Positions 12,185 through 21,947 of a DNA stretch of 64,000 nucleotides are shown piece by piece (the first letter of the stretch is position 1; each line of letters starts with the position of its first letter). The stretch spans positions 80,790,664 to 80,854,663 of the forward strand of contig CM060952.1 of NCBI GenBank assembly GCA_030765055.1, read 5' to 3'. The DNA comes from Mantis religiosa. Lineage: Eukaryota; Arthropoda; Insecta; Mantodea; Mantidae. The notes under the pieces are model-generated. The model was given only the letters and a program-made list of their open reading frames with translations, was not told the origin of the DNA and did no database searches. The position numbers were made by a program, and so were the translations under genes.

Positions 12185-12410
12185 AGTGCTTTTTGCTAAA
12201 TAATGCCTTGTCAGTTTATCTTCACTATAGGCTTCAGAATAACGAGCAATTACTATATACTTAGGGAGAAGCTCGTAATGTATTCAATATTAGTAGGACA
12301 TATCAAACATTGTGCTTTATGATCGTAAAGAACAAAAAACTGTTTGTTCTCCCAGTCCCGAACAACCATTTGTCGTTTACTCATGTTGCACATGGAATCC
12401 ACCACTACAA
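12185..12410 (-). pseudogene. Possible BED zinc-finger remnant of a hAT transposase
   Basis: On the minus strand one frame reads MSKRQ, then W-E-N-K-Q-F-F-V, then K-A-Q-C-L-I-C. This fits the first half of a BED finger (a W, two aromatic residues, then C-x2-C). After a frameshift another frame reads LTRHYLAKS, which could supply the histidine part. It is short and broken. A chance match is possible, so this is a weak call. Confidence 0.28.
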
Positions 12411-12747
12411 TGACAAGAGGCCACGCGAGTATAACTGGCTTATTCTGCCTGTGTCTGGAGAGTAGTGGGGACAAGAGGGAGGGGTAAATTCACATTTACA
12501 GTGCCTTCCTTCCCACCCCTTCACTAGTAACTAGTGAATCAATGCGTATTTTATCCACGAGTAGAAGGTTTGACCCAAGACGAAGTCGAGTAGCGTGTGA
12601 AGTACCGCAAATGTCTTGTACCATACTATGTCATATCCAACACTTACCCTAATCATTAAAACTGCTTACTACTCTTTTAATTACCTATAATAAAATAGGA
12701 ACATAATTTGTAATTTTATTTTCTGGAATATAGATCGAGGTGGGCTG

Positions 12748-12772
12748 TATGTGTGTGCGTGCGTGTGCGTGC

Positions 12773-12850
<78 letters not shown>
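12748..12850. repeat. (GT)n microsatellite with GC variants at its left edge
   Basis: Starts as mixed gtgtgcgtgcgtgtgcgt and becomes pure GT from about 12778 to 12850. Confidence 0.98.
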
Positions 12851-12851
<1 letters not shown>

Positions 12852-13420
12852 AGAAACATCGTTGACTAATATGTTATATGGGAGAATCTATGTTGGTTAG
12901 TCGTTCTAATTGGTGGTTTATTGAATAACAATTTACAGCAATTGAATCTGTGATTGATTCATACTAATCAAGTAAAATAAATGTTAATAGAACTTAACTG
13001 AAAGAAGAGGAAAATTTTGTTAGTGAATAGAAGTTGTTGCTGTAGTTACAGATTTATATTTCATTACTAAATGTTAAAGCTACAATATTATATTTGAAAG
13101 TTAGACCTAGTGACTGTATTTTATTCGTGGTTATCGTGAAATTTTATCCGGACTTGATATTAAAGTGTTACTTTACTAGTTCAATTTCTATTTTTAAAGT
13201 ACAACTTTACAAGTACATTTTGCATAACTGATATTTTGTTGATTTCAACAATTTTATAGGAGAATAATCATAAAACGAATTTACTGAAAATATGGATTGA
13301 ATTCCAGTTGAGATTGCGGAGGGTTTATTATTTCTACAAACGTAGTATCCGTGCATTAAAATGACAAAATTAGTAGGTCTTTTGCTATTTGTAGCTACAA
13401 CAATAAAGGGAGAGATGTTC
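12851..13420. other. No recognised gene
   Basis: AT-rich. No domain or repeat recognised. Confidence 0.4.
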
Positions 13421-13424
13421 TCGC

Positions 13425-13640
13425 GAAATGTCGATAGCTTCAAGTCCGAGAATATCTAGAATAATAATGATCACATTTTTAGGTTAGAATGTGCACTCAG
13501 GTTTTCTGTGTTCTTGGACTCGCTTAAATAGAATCTGTAAATTGTGTCTTTCAACAAGATCTATAACTTTTGTGCAGTTAAGAAAAGCGTATCGCCTACG
13601 GTTTCTAGTTATACCAATTTATCCGCAAAGAAAAGAATAT
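13425..13640 (-). repeat. R1 dispersed repeat, reverse, diverged
   Basis: Contains ttcaacaagatctataactt, gtgcagttaagaaaagcg and cctacggtttctagttatac, matching the centre of other reverse R1 copies. Confidence 0.5.
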
Positions 13641-14160
13641 TTCTAGAAAATTAAAGTCATACATTTCAATAGTTTGTAGAAGAGTTGCATGAGGAAGTCA
13701 CGCGAATGCGTTTAAATGCGCAGTATGTGTTTAAATAGCTAGTCAGTTTATATTACAATTCCAGAAATGTCGTATAAGTTTGAGAGTACGAGATTCGTGA
13801 AAATAAAGCAAACATTAAGTAAATGCAAGGAAAGTTGGAAGAAACTTCTGGAAGAGCGCTTTGCTAGAGAAAAACTTTGTGCAAGTTACTTATGACCCTC
13901 TTGGTGCAACAACTACTTAATGTCTACTGATAAAGCAAGGTCAACAAATATCTTTCACGCTTCAGAAGTTAAAACAACTCGCCCGAGATGCAAATGCTGT
14001 CTTCCAGAGAGTTAATGGAATTTCTTTTGAAAATAACTTCTTCGCTTCGGATGCTCTGAGAAACTTCATTTTGTTGCCAACATCAGCTTTAGTTAACAGT
14101 TTTTAAACCCATTTCGTTTCATTTGTACAAAAATATTTCACTACGTGTATTTAATATATT
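13641..14160. other. No recognised gene
   Basis: Moderately AT-rich. No domain or repeat recognised. Confidence 0.4.
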
Positions 14161-14161
14161 G

Positions 14162-14290
14162 GTTGCGGTCAAGTAGTTACACCACTTGCCTTGAGGCAAG
14201 GCGGCCCAGGTTTGCTACCTGTGGTACAAAAGGGTGTCAGTTTAGTGTCACATAATCTTCTTCTTTTAACTTTCATTCATCAAAGAAAAA
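14162..14290 (+). repeat. tRNA-headed SINE fragment (SINE-C-like)
   Basis: gtagttacaccacttgcc, then ggcaaggcggcccaggttt, resembles the tRNA-Glu-like head of SINE-C at 31536. The B box is eroded, and the sequence after it does not follow the SINE-C body for long. Confidence 0.45.
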
Positions 14291-14737
14291 CACTATCACT
14301 CAAATATAAACACAATGCGAGCTATCAAAATACAAGTTCGTTTTTAGAGTACTGGTATGAGTTACTCATACTGAAGAATTATTAATATTTGTGATAACTG
14401 TGTCCATTGAAGCTGGAACAACGTGAATGTTCTGTGGAGTAGATAACCACATCCTTTGTTACATAAGTTCCAAGAGTCTTTTTGTCTTATTCCTAATCTG
14501 AAATACTAAAAAGGAACATGTTATGCTACCTGGTAGTGTAAATTAATTTGGTCATATTTCCGCGCAAACTAACTAGGTGGCAGGGCTGTGCTTAGCAGAC
14601 AATGTACTGTTTTATCTGTTACCGAGACAGTTTTTATTGCCAACCCATATCATTTTATGCTGAATTACATTTTCAAGGAATCTTCGAAAGAATATTATTC
14701 TATAACTCCAACATGTTCGTATTCAAGTACAGAGGCT
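14291..14737. other. No recognised gene
   Basis: Short open frames on the + strand (14191-14385 and 14602-14793) show no domain. Confidence 0.4.
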
Positions 14738-14808
14738 CTGACATAATTTCCTATTCCCACAGAGTTTGGGAGTATGAATGGGAGTGTATTTAACGTTAAA
14801 AATGCAAA
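14738..14808 (+). repeat. SINE-A body fragment
   Basis: cacagagtttgggagtatga matches the SINE-A motif ccagagtctggaagtatgaa, and the flanks on both sides fit. The head and the tail are missing. Confidence 0.5.
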
Positions 14809-14950
14809 CATCAACAGTAAGAAGCAGACACCATCATTTATTTCTCATGTCAAAGTCACCCATATGATCAAAGAAGCAATTATATAAAATGAGACAATTG
14901 AAACACGACATAAAACACTAGACATTCCAGTAACAGAAAACTTTTATGAA

Positions 14951-15721
14951 CTAGCTAACCCGGCGAATTTCGTAACGCCAATAAAAGTCTCAACTTATTT
15001 ATATAAATAAAACAAATTTGAATTAACTAGTTATGTATTCTGCAATTGGGAGTGAAGTTTAAATACAACAGTTATAATTAAGCTAATAAATTTTTCTAAT
15101 AAACAATATTTTTGGAATCTTTTGTGGTGCATAAATATATAGGGATAATGGTTTTCCAACGCACGAAAACACGACGTATAATTTGTCCATGAGAGAAACA
15201 GGGAAAATCCAAGTTGATTCCGCAAAATTCCAAAGACTGCCCTTGCGATTTATTTATGGTCATCGCAAAGGCCAAACGCACAGGAAATTGTAGACACTTA
15301 AAATCAAAAGCTATATCCCTTGGAATCATCGCAATATGCGGGATCAAGATATCCTCTCCTTTTTACTTTCCCTTGACGATTGTTGTCTCGATGACATTCA
15401 TTACCTTTTCCATAGTTAGTCTCGTTCTATTGCAGAGTCGTGGTTGTTTAATGTTAAGCAGCTTGATCACAACTGATCCTACTTATAATTTTAAATTGTG
15501 AGGCGGGAGTCAGCCAGTTCTAATGAATTTAAAAGCTCTGTGGGATAATTAACTATGTCATCCTGGTTTATAACTGTGTCAAGTGATTTGTACGAAAACA
15601 ACTCCCTCGGAAGAAACAGATACTCCAGAACACAATTCTGACATACCAACACGACTATTACCATTATCTGCATCTCGCTGCTGATCAGTGCGGTCGGTAT
15701 GTGAAAAAGCTCATCGCACAT
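14951..15721 (-). mobile_element. Helitron, 3'-end fragment
   Basis: Read on the minus strand, the fragment carries the end of a Pif1-like helicase and then finishes with a GGCG...CGCC hairpin (14962-14979), ccgggttag and the terminus CTAG, followed by a host T. A hairpin 5-20 bp before a CTRR terminus, with insertion between A and T, is the Helitron 3' signature. The 5' end (TC) and the replication initiator (Rep/HUH) domain were not found. This is an old, truncated rolling-circle transposon. Confidence 0.65.
15096..15640 (-). pseudogene. Helitron Pif1-like helicase, C-terminal part
   Basis: On the minus strand, from high to low coordinate, come YKSLDTVINQDDIVNYPTEL (about 15600-15541) and later FKCLQFPVRLAFAMTINKSQ, GQSLEFCGINL and PCFSHGQ (about 15302-15170). 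These are the conserved C-terminal blocks of the Pif1-type helicase in Helitron RepHel proteins; the N-K-S-Q-G-Q block is helicase motif VI-like. Stops and frameshifts separate the two pieces, and the Walker A and B regions are absent. A domesticated cellular Pif1 is unlikely because the fragment ends beside a Helitron 3' terminus. Confidence 0.75.
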
Positions 15722-15724
15722 TTG

Positions 15725-16090
15725 ACTGACTCCGGTCGTCTTCTCCTTGGCACAGTAAAAACGTTTACGCGAACTTTACAAAGTCACAAAGGAATTCGAT
15801 TAATTTTGTGTCAATTCAGTTCAGGAATTCACAAACAGGAATTATAAAGGAGGTATCCAAGGATTCAACAATATTTGACAAAAATTGTCTATGGTCAAAT
15901 ATTTATAGTGTTAGAGTGCGTTCAGAAATTAATTATGTGTGTAATATTGTGAAAAGTATATCATCATGCCACATAAAAAATTTCAGTCTGGATAACAAAC
16001 GATAAACATTATTTGATAAAAAATGGTAAGCGAAATAGCTTTGAAGACATTGGCAAGGAATGGAATATCTTTCTACTATATATTAACATC
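15725..16090. other. No recognised gene
   Basis: AT-rich. It could be eroded Helitron sequence, but I cannot show that. Confidence 0.35.
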
Positions 16091-16092
16091 TT

Positions 16093-16281
16093 AAGTCTTA
16101 TCGGACGATGAATGGAATGGGCCTAGGGTCCATGGAGCTTAGAGTTACCCGACATTAGTCTTTTAGGATAAGGGAAAACCCCGGAAAAAACCTTATCCAG
16201 ATAACTCACCCTGAACGAGATTCGCACTCGGGATATCTTGAACGTGAGGCAGACATGCTACCATCTACGCTACCTAGGTAG
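16093..16281 (-). repeat. SINE-B, reverse, 3' end lost
   Basis: The reverse complement has the head gcctacctaggtagcgtaga, B box gagtgcgaatctcgt and body motif ataaggttttttccggggtt. The last 25 bp of the family are missing. Confidence 0.85.
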
Positions 16282-16303
16282 GTATAATGCTTTTGTTTGT
16301 CGA

Positions 16304-16461
16304 TTTTTTTTTACTTCCTCCAAAGTAAAGTCATATCGAGTCATATCGGACGATGAATGGAATGGGTGAAATGATGCTCAAATGAACCCGGGGGCCATGG
16401 AGCTTAGAGTTACCCGACATTCGTCTTTTAGGATAAGGGAAAACCCCGGAAAAACCTTATT
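16304..16461 (-). repeat. SINE-B, 5'-truncated, with target-site duplication
   Basis: Only the 3' two thirds of SINE-B is present, ending in a poly-A tail on the minus strand (T run at 16304-16312). It is flanked by an exact 19-bp direct repeat, taatgcttttgtttgtcga, at 16285-16303 and 16462-16480. Tail, truncation and duplication together show a LINE-type target-primed insertion. Confidence 0.92.
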
Positions 16462-16480
16462 TAATGCTTTTGTTTGTCGA

Positions 16481-17200
16481 AAATAAAAGAAGGAGTATGT
16501 GTTCCGTAAAATTTGTAATAACCCGGTCCATTATCGCTTCAGGTTTTCTTCTCACCTTTTAAACCTTCCTTGGACTTATACAGTATTTCAACACCAAAAT
16601 TAGGCAAATTGGTTCAGCCGTTCTCTAGTATTTGTGAGAGTAAGTGACGAATTAAAATGTTATAAATCGGAAAATAAATCAGTGTTAGAGTGAAATTTAA
16701 AACCAACTATGTTGTACAAGACAACTAAAGACAAATTTTCAAGCAAATTGTTGAATACATGCTCAATGCGAGGTAGACCAGTGAGTGTTCTTCTTTCAAG
16801 AGTTTGATTGCAGTGAAAGAGAACAGCGCCCGTTAAGTCAAGTACTGACCACAACCATTTAAACAACAGTTTCTTTCCCACCAAGTGGTCGTATGCCACA
16901 AACTGCCGGCCGTTTCGTCCTGCTGCCCATTCCTTCCCTCACGTCGCTTTACTGCTTACTTTCCGTCCACTCTACCTTGGATTTTTAGGGGTTTTCCGTG
17001 GCGGTAGGTAGTGGCTTCTTATATATCACAATTTTCTGTCATTGTGTTTCATTCTAATCTTTCATAGGTAATTAAATAAATAAACATTTTGTTTCTTAAT
17101 GATGATGCCGATTACCAGGAAATATCACTGCCGCCAGTATACCACAATTTAGTCAGTAAATCCAAATTAAAACGATATTCAATAATACATTTATATATGC
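16481..17200. other. No recognised gene
   Basis: The + strand stretch near 16550-16625 (ccttccttggacttatac, then ggttcagccgttctctag) resembles non-coding sequence that I associate with insect Helitron or RTE ends. I cannot decide which. Confidence 0.3.
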
Positions 17201-17202
17201 TC

Positions 17203-17420
17203 GCGTCTGTGGCGTGGAGATAGCTGTCTGACTCACGTTCGAAAGGTCTCGAATTCGAATCTCGATCAAGATGATAAGGGTTTTTACCCGGGGTTTTCTG
17301 TTATCGTGAAAGATAAATGTCTGGTAACTCTAAGCTCTATGCGCCCTGGAATCATTTCAGCATCATTTCATTCGTCGTCCGATATGATTGAACTTTGGAG
17401 GAGGTAAATAATAACAAAAG
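17203..17420 (+). repeat. SINE-B, diverged
   Basis: Head with B box gaattcgaatctcgatc, body motif tacccggggttttctgttat, and end ttggaggaggtaaataataa. Confidence 0.8.
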
Positions 17421-18040
17421 AACAAAAATAAGTGTATATTTACATGCCTCACATAATGGGACAGGTTATAATTAATAACATTTTGTATTCTTATCTTCAG
17501 AGGTGTTGTAGAAATGTCTTTATTTAACATTCTTAGTGCCATGTAAAGCAGTAGAAGTTACACGAAGTAACAGATGGGATTTCCTATATTATGTGCTGAT
17601 AAAAAAGATGAAAATGAATAAATCACGCCTGTCAAAATGCTGAATACCATCCCACAGGTTATATGAGTGCGATTCTTTATGAGCGCACCACAAAAGACTT
17701 GGACCGCCATTTAATTACATTCATGTGACAAAGGAGCGATGTTTTATAGAAACCAGCGCTCTAATTTCTACGTGTAATGTGACGCTTCTGTGAACTAAAG
17801 TCTCACATTAGCGTGTGAACAATCAAGAATTTCTTCAGTTATTGTTGAGATTGCAGGATGGAGGTTAAAACTTATTACCAGCTAAAATTAGATATGAAAA
17901 GTTGCACCAGAAGTTCATGTTTCGACAATCCTGAACTCAAATTAAAGAAAATGCCCTCCACTCAAAAATACCCGTTACCAAACATTTTTTTAAATTTATT
18001 TTTTCCTCAGAAGTAGTTCTAATGATTTTTCTTAATTTAA
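17421..18040. other. No recognised gene
   Basis: AT-rich. No domain or repeat recognised. Confidence 0.4.
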
Positions 18041-18044
18041 GATA

Positions 18045-18480
18045 TGTTAAAGATGTTTTCATGACAAAATGTACCTGGGAATGTCCTCTGAAATCTGTTC
18101 AGTAGGGTTGACTTTTGCATAGCTAATAAACCGTACGAGATAGACCAAATCTTATTGCTCAAAATGTAGAGCTTGTTATAACACACAATTTATATCAAAT
18201 TCATTTTCTGAAGAGTGAGCTATTTCCGAGATATTCCTTGTTATTTGCCTGAATTTTCCAATACTTATACTTTTCTCAAATGGAAAGTCGTTATTCACTT
18301 TTATCTCTTGACCACAGAGAGGGAATCAAATTTAAAAGACTCACATAACGACCAGTTCTTTAAAACATTAGACAACCACTTAAATCTATTTTATTTCCTT
18401 GTACCTAACAATAAGACGTTTATCCTGATTAACATACAGTAGATGAGCAATAAGTGTTTGTATAAGAGTAGAGCATTGTT
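18045..18480 (+). repeat. R1 dispersed repeat, forward, long copy
   Basis: One of the most complete copies. It holds gggaatgtcctctgaaatct, aaaccgtacgagatagacc, gatattccttgttatttgcc, tatacttttctcaaatgg and acatacagtagatgagcaat in family order. Confidence 0.75.
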
Positions 18481-18572
18481 GCGCAAACAATTTAAAAAAC
18501 GCCTATGCTTCTATTTGCATCATATTAATGCAGTCAAATTGTAAAATATTTGAGATTTCTTCGTGGGTATTA

Positions 18573-18840
18573 TTGTGGTACTCAAAAGGTTACCCTGGCT
18601 TTAGCTTTGTTTATCAAACATGTCAGATAACGCACTGATTATTCTCGGAAGAATGAAAGGGGTACTGGCGCGCTTCTCGGACGTGTACTAAGCACCAATG
18701 AATACATCACTTTAGCTAATGGAATGCGCAGGAATCACAAATGACAGATAGATGGTTTGTCCACGTGGAGTAAACAGAGCGTTATCTGAGATGTTTCTAT
18801 TAACAAAGATAAAACCAGGCTAACCTTTTGAGTAGCACGG
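18573..18840 (+). mobile_element. Tc1-like MITE with long inverted repeats, copy 2
   Basis: 268 bp. The left arm contains ggtactcaaaaggttaccct and the right arm is its diverged reverse complement (about 60 bp). TA flanks both ends (18571-18572 and 18841-18842). Comparing the four ends of both copies suggests a terminus of the CAGTGCTxCTC type. The inner part is the reverse complement of the inside of 533-797. Confidence 0.8.
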
Positions 18841-19788
18841 TAAAACAAGTGCAATGCATGATAACACAATTTTTACAGCGTTCCTCTCGATCATCATGAA
18901 GTATATATGAACGGTTACCATTGATATAAAATTGTTTATACTCAGTTGTCACAAAAATCCAATTATAGGTACTCAGGTTTCTGAAATACCCAAGCTCGTT
19001 CTGTTGGTTTGTGTAATTTTCTAGCCGTAAACGATATTCCAGAGCCGTACAATGGCTTGCACGGTACCTTCCTTTGTTTCAAAGTGTACGTCCCGCCATT
19101 ACTGCATTTTTCCGCCGTTTATTAACCTCCCCTTTCCTGCAGAAGCAGATTAAGGTCGTTTGCTGCAGCGGTTCATGCCGCCCCCAGAAGTCTGCCAACT
19201 CCCATTTGCGACTTGCTTTACGATAGCCGATCCCTGCACTTACTCCACACTCCAATAAATCGCTCGGGCAATGGCCCGGGTCACATTATTATTACCAACG
19301 TGACGACTTCGAGGTGAGCATACCTTTCCGTTTTATTGCCTGGGACGTGATAATGTACTGGTTCCAACATGAGCTCTAGTCACTGAATGAATAAATGAAT
19401 ATCTAGGAGGTGATACTGGAATCCATAAGATACATATAATGCTATAAGATGTAATAATATAAAATTATATAATAAATACCTATATAATATATAATTTATA
19501 GCATTCACCTGGTATATCCATATAACTTTTTGTTCTGTACATTAATCAGGAGAAAAATAACAGGTCAGTCCAGGTATAGCATTTAGCTATCACCCGGCCG
19601 CTGAAGTGTTGGTTGACTTAGGTTGGTACCATCGCAAAAAGTCGCCCATAAGACTTACTGAATCAATCAGAAGTTAGCGTTCCAGGTTGTTGATGACGAA
19701 GCGGAAGCGAAACCGGAAGCGACTCCAGTTGCCGTATGTAGCCATATTAGTTATGAATCTCTAGCATGAGCGTGGAGTTGTTTGCAAT
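18841..19788. other. No recognised gene
   Basis: Includes a GC-richer stretch (19080-19330) with no recognised content. An AT-rich inverted repeat, with perfect 10-bp arms at 19438-19447 and 19496-19505, lies within it. Confidence 0.4.
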
Positions 19789-19799
19789 CTATTTCATTC

Positions 19800-19901
19800 T
19801 TCTCCTTGTTCATCTGGTATTTGACACAATACTGTTCATTTATGGTACTCTACCGCCTGTGCCATTTTAGGCGTCGGGTGAGGGAGCCACAACTATGGAT
19901 C

Positions 19902-19968
<67 letters not shown>

Positions 19969-20214
19969 AGGGATGGGTTATCGACCCGGTCCACGGAATG
20001 AGAGTGAGGGAAGTAGATGAATGGAATGAGGGAGAAGTTGATGAAAGGAAAGATGATAATGGGACAGTTGGAGAAATGATGGCGGGGGAAATCGGACGTC
20101 CCGGAGACTCGCCTCAGCGCCGTGTTGTCCATCACAAATCGCACTTTGCTGTCGTCTGGGATCGGCCCGTCTTGGTGAGAGGCAAGGGTCTAACCGTTGG
20201 GCCACGGCGCGGCC
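19800..20214 (-). repeat. SINE-C, tRNA-Glu-like head, with internal microsatellite and TSD
   Basis: On the minus strand the head reads ggccgcgccgtggcccaacg, then ttgcctctcaccaag, with CTC in the anticodon position as in tRNA-Glu. The body motif gtgatttgtgatggacaac-like sequence follows. An 11-bp direct repeat, ctatttcattc, flanks it at 19789-19799 and 20215-20225. Compared with the copy at 31536, a (TC)n tract has expanded inside the body, so the sequence beyond the microsatellite still belongs to the SINE. Confidence 0.75.
19902..19965. repeat. (GA)n microsatellite inside SINE-C
   Basis: About 62 bp of pure GA between gatcaga and tccagg. It occupies the place of ttttctatc in the SINE-C copy at 31536. 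Confidence 0.95.
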
Positions 20215-20345
20215 CTATTTCATTCAAAGTGAGATAATATCCCAATATACGAGTCGATCAGCGAAGTGGAACTCCTTTATTAAGTGAGACTTAATAGTCA
20301 GGCACTGTAAAGAAGGACCCGGGGATTCTTTGTGAATGTCTATGA

Positions 20346-20353
20346 GTATCCAT
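20346..20353 (+). repeat. Target-site duplication of the hAT element, left
   Basis: gtatccat, repeated exactly at 22366-22373. Eight base pairs is the hAT standard. Confidence 0.9.
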
Positions 20354-21214
20354 CAGGGGCGGCTGCTCTTTAGGAGCACAAGAGCACGTGAACCCCCAAT
20401 ATTTGTCTTGTAGAAGCTCTTTTCCTCTTTTCAGTCCTTTAGACTATTTAGTATGTAGACGCCGATAGCATGAGTATATGGCAACGTTGCAGTTAGCACA
20501 TGTCCCTTGTGCTAGCACATCATGTAACGTTTAAAGCTCTGTGTATGCGTAGACGGCAAATGCTATAGCCATGCATTGATTGGGTACTCCAGATCATAGC
20601 ACAATTACGATGTGCACGTTAATTCACATTGGCAACGCCAGAGTTCTTGGTAATCTCTGGGAAGGGCCACTGCAACTATCTCCAAACACAAATAATGTTT
20701 ACAATTACTGGCGCTATCAGCTATTTTTGCATTGAATACAGTTGTTCTTTCGGCCCAGTTTCTAAACAGATATTTTGTTTGAACATTGCAATAAACTTGG
20801 AATTTGTCGATGATCAGCAGGTGAGACAATTGTGTGTTTCCTAGTACATCAAGTACAGTTTGTGCTTTAGCGCAAAACAATTATTCTATGTTGTGCAGCA
20901 ACCGCCCACCGGGTTTTCGAATCTTTGTGACCATTGAACTTCTTTCAAGAGGTAGCTATGAACTTGTTTGATTTCATTTTAAGTAAAACATAAACTGACT
21001 TACGAAGAAAAGGTACGAGCTACAAAACTCGTAATAAAGCGACTAGGACGTCCGCAGCCCAATTTGACAGTTGGCGTGTTACAAAAACCAGAAGCGGGAG
21101 TACAGGCGCAAATTTAACAACAATGTATACACATTAATGGGAATTAATTGTTCTTTCACACTAGCAGTGTGTAGGACGCACTATGAAAGGGTAGAGCCAG
21201 ACTGAAAAATTCAA

Positions 21215-21288
21215 TGCCATAGCCGGGATTTGAACCACGGATCTTCTGGTTTCCCTCCAGCCGCTCTAACCATTTGAGCTACTATGCC
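21215..21288 (-). other. tRNA-like sequence in the left arm
   Basis: The reverse-strand copy of the cloverleaf at 21875-21947. It differs at a few positions, including one in the acceptor stem that breaks a pair. Confidence 0.7.
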
Positions 21289-21596
21289 CAACGTGCCAAC
21301 ATGACATTAAATTCTCCAACTGGCTCGTGTTTCTTCCGGTAAACTACTAGGAGTTCTCATAAACACATGAGACAACCACCATAATGGCGACTTACTATGC
21401 TGTAAGTACTTTAAGGACCGGGCTTTATAGTTCGGACCACTATTAGGTACAATTAATGGAAAATAATTGTTCTTTCACACTAGCGGTGTGTAGGACGCAC
21501 TGTGAAAGGGTAGAGCCAGACTGAAAAATTCTACAGTTGGAGAATTTAATGTCATGTTGGCACGTTGGCCATAGTAGCTCAAATGGTTAGAGCGGC

Positions 21597-21651
21597 TGAG
21601 ATTCGAACTCCGGACCTCTTGAATGTGAGGCAGACACGCTACCACCACGCT
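21597..21651 (-). repeat. SINE-B head fragment in the foldback spacer
   Basis: gattcgaactccggacctct followed by gaggcagacacgctacc is the reverse complement of a SINE-B tRNA-like head. It is joined directly to a partial forward tRNA-like head of the foldback unit (gagcggctg|agattcg), which makes a chimeric junction. Confidence 0.75.
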
Positions 21652-21874
21652 ACCCTTTCATAGTGCGTCCTACACACGGCTAGTGTGAAAGAACAATTAA
21701 TTTCCATTAACTGTACCTAATAGTGGTCCGAACTATAAAACCCGGTCCTTAAAGTACTTACAGCATAGTAAGTCGCCATTATGGTAGTTGTCTCATGTGT
21801 TTATGAGAACTCCTAGTAGTTTACCGGAAGAAACACGAGCCAGTTGGAGAATTTAATGTCATGTTGGCACGTTG

Positions 21875-21947
21875 GCCATAGTAGCTCAAATGGTTAGAGC
21901 GGCTGGACGGAAACCAGAAGATCCGTGGTTCAAATCCCGGCTATGGC
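21875..21947 (+). other. tRNA-like cloverleaf, 73 nt
   Basis: Exactly 73 nt with a perfect 7-bp acceptor stem (GCCATAG/CTATGGC), a D arm GCTC/GAGC, an anticodon stem with four of five pairs, and a T loop TTCAAAT. The T stem pairs at only three of five positions, and position 33 is C where U is expected, so GGA stands in the anticodon position without being a convincing serine anticodon. The A box (tagctcaaatggttagagc) and B box (ggttcaaatcc) suit polymerase III. I take it as the head of a SINE-like unit, not as a working tRNA gene. Confidence 0.6.

Noticed and set aside
16550..16625. Helitron or RTE 3' non-coding segment
   Set aside because: The resemblance is from memory of similar insect sequence only. 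No terminus or coding part is attached, so I did not call it.
19782..20237. 151-codon frame with an RE-repeat
   Set aside because: It is SINE-C with its GA microsatellite.
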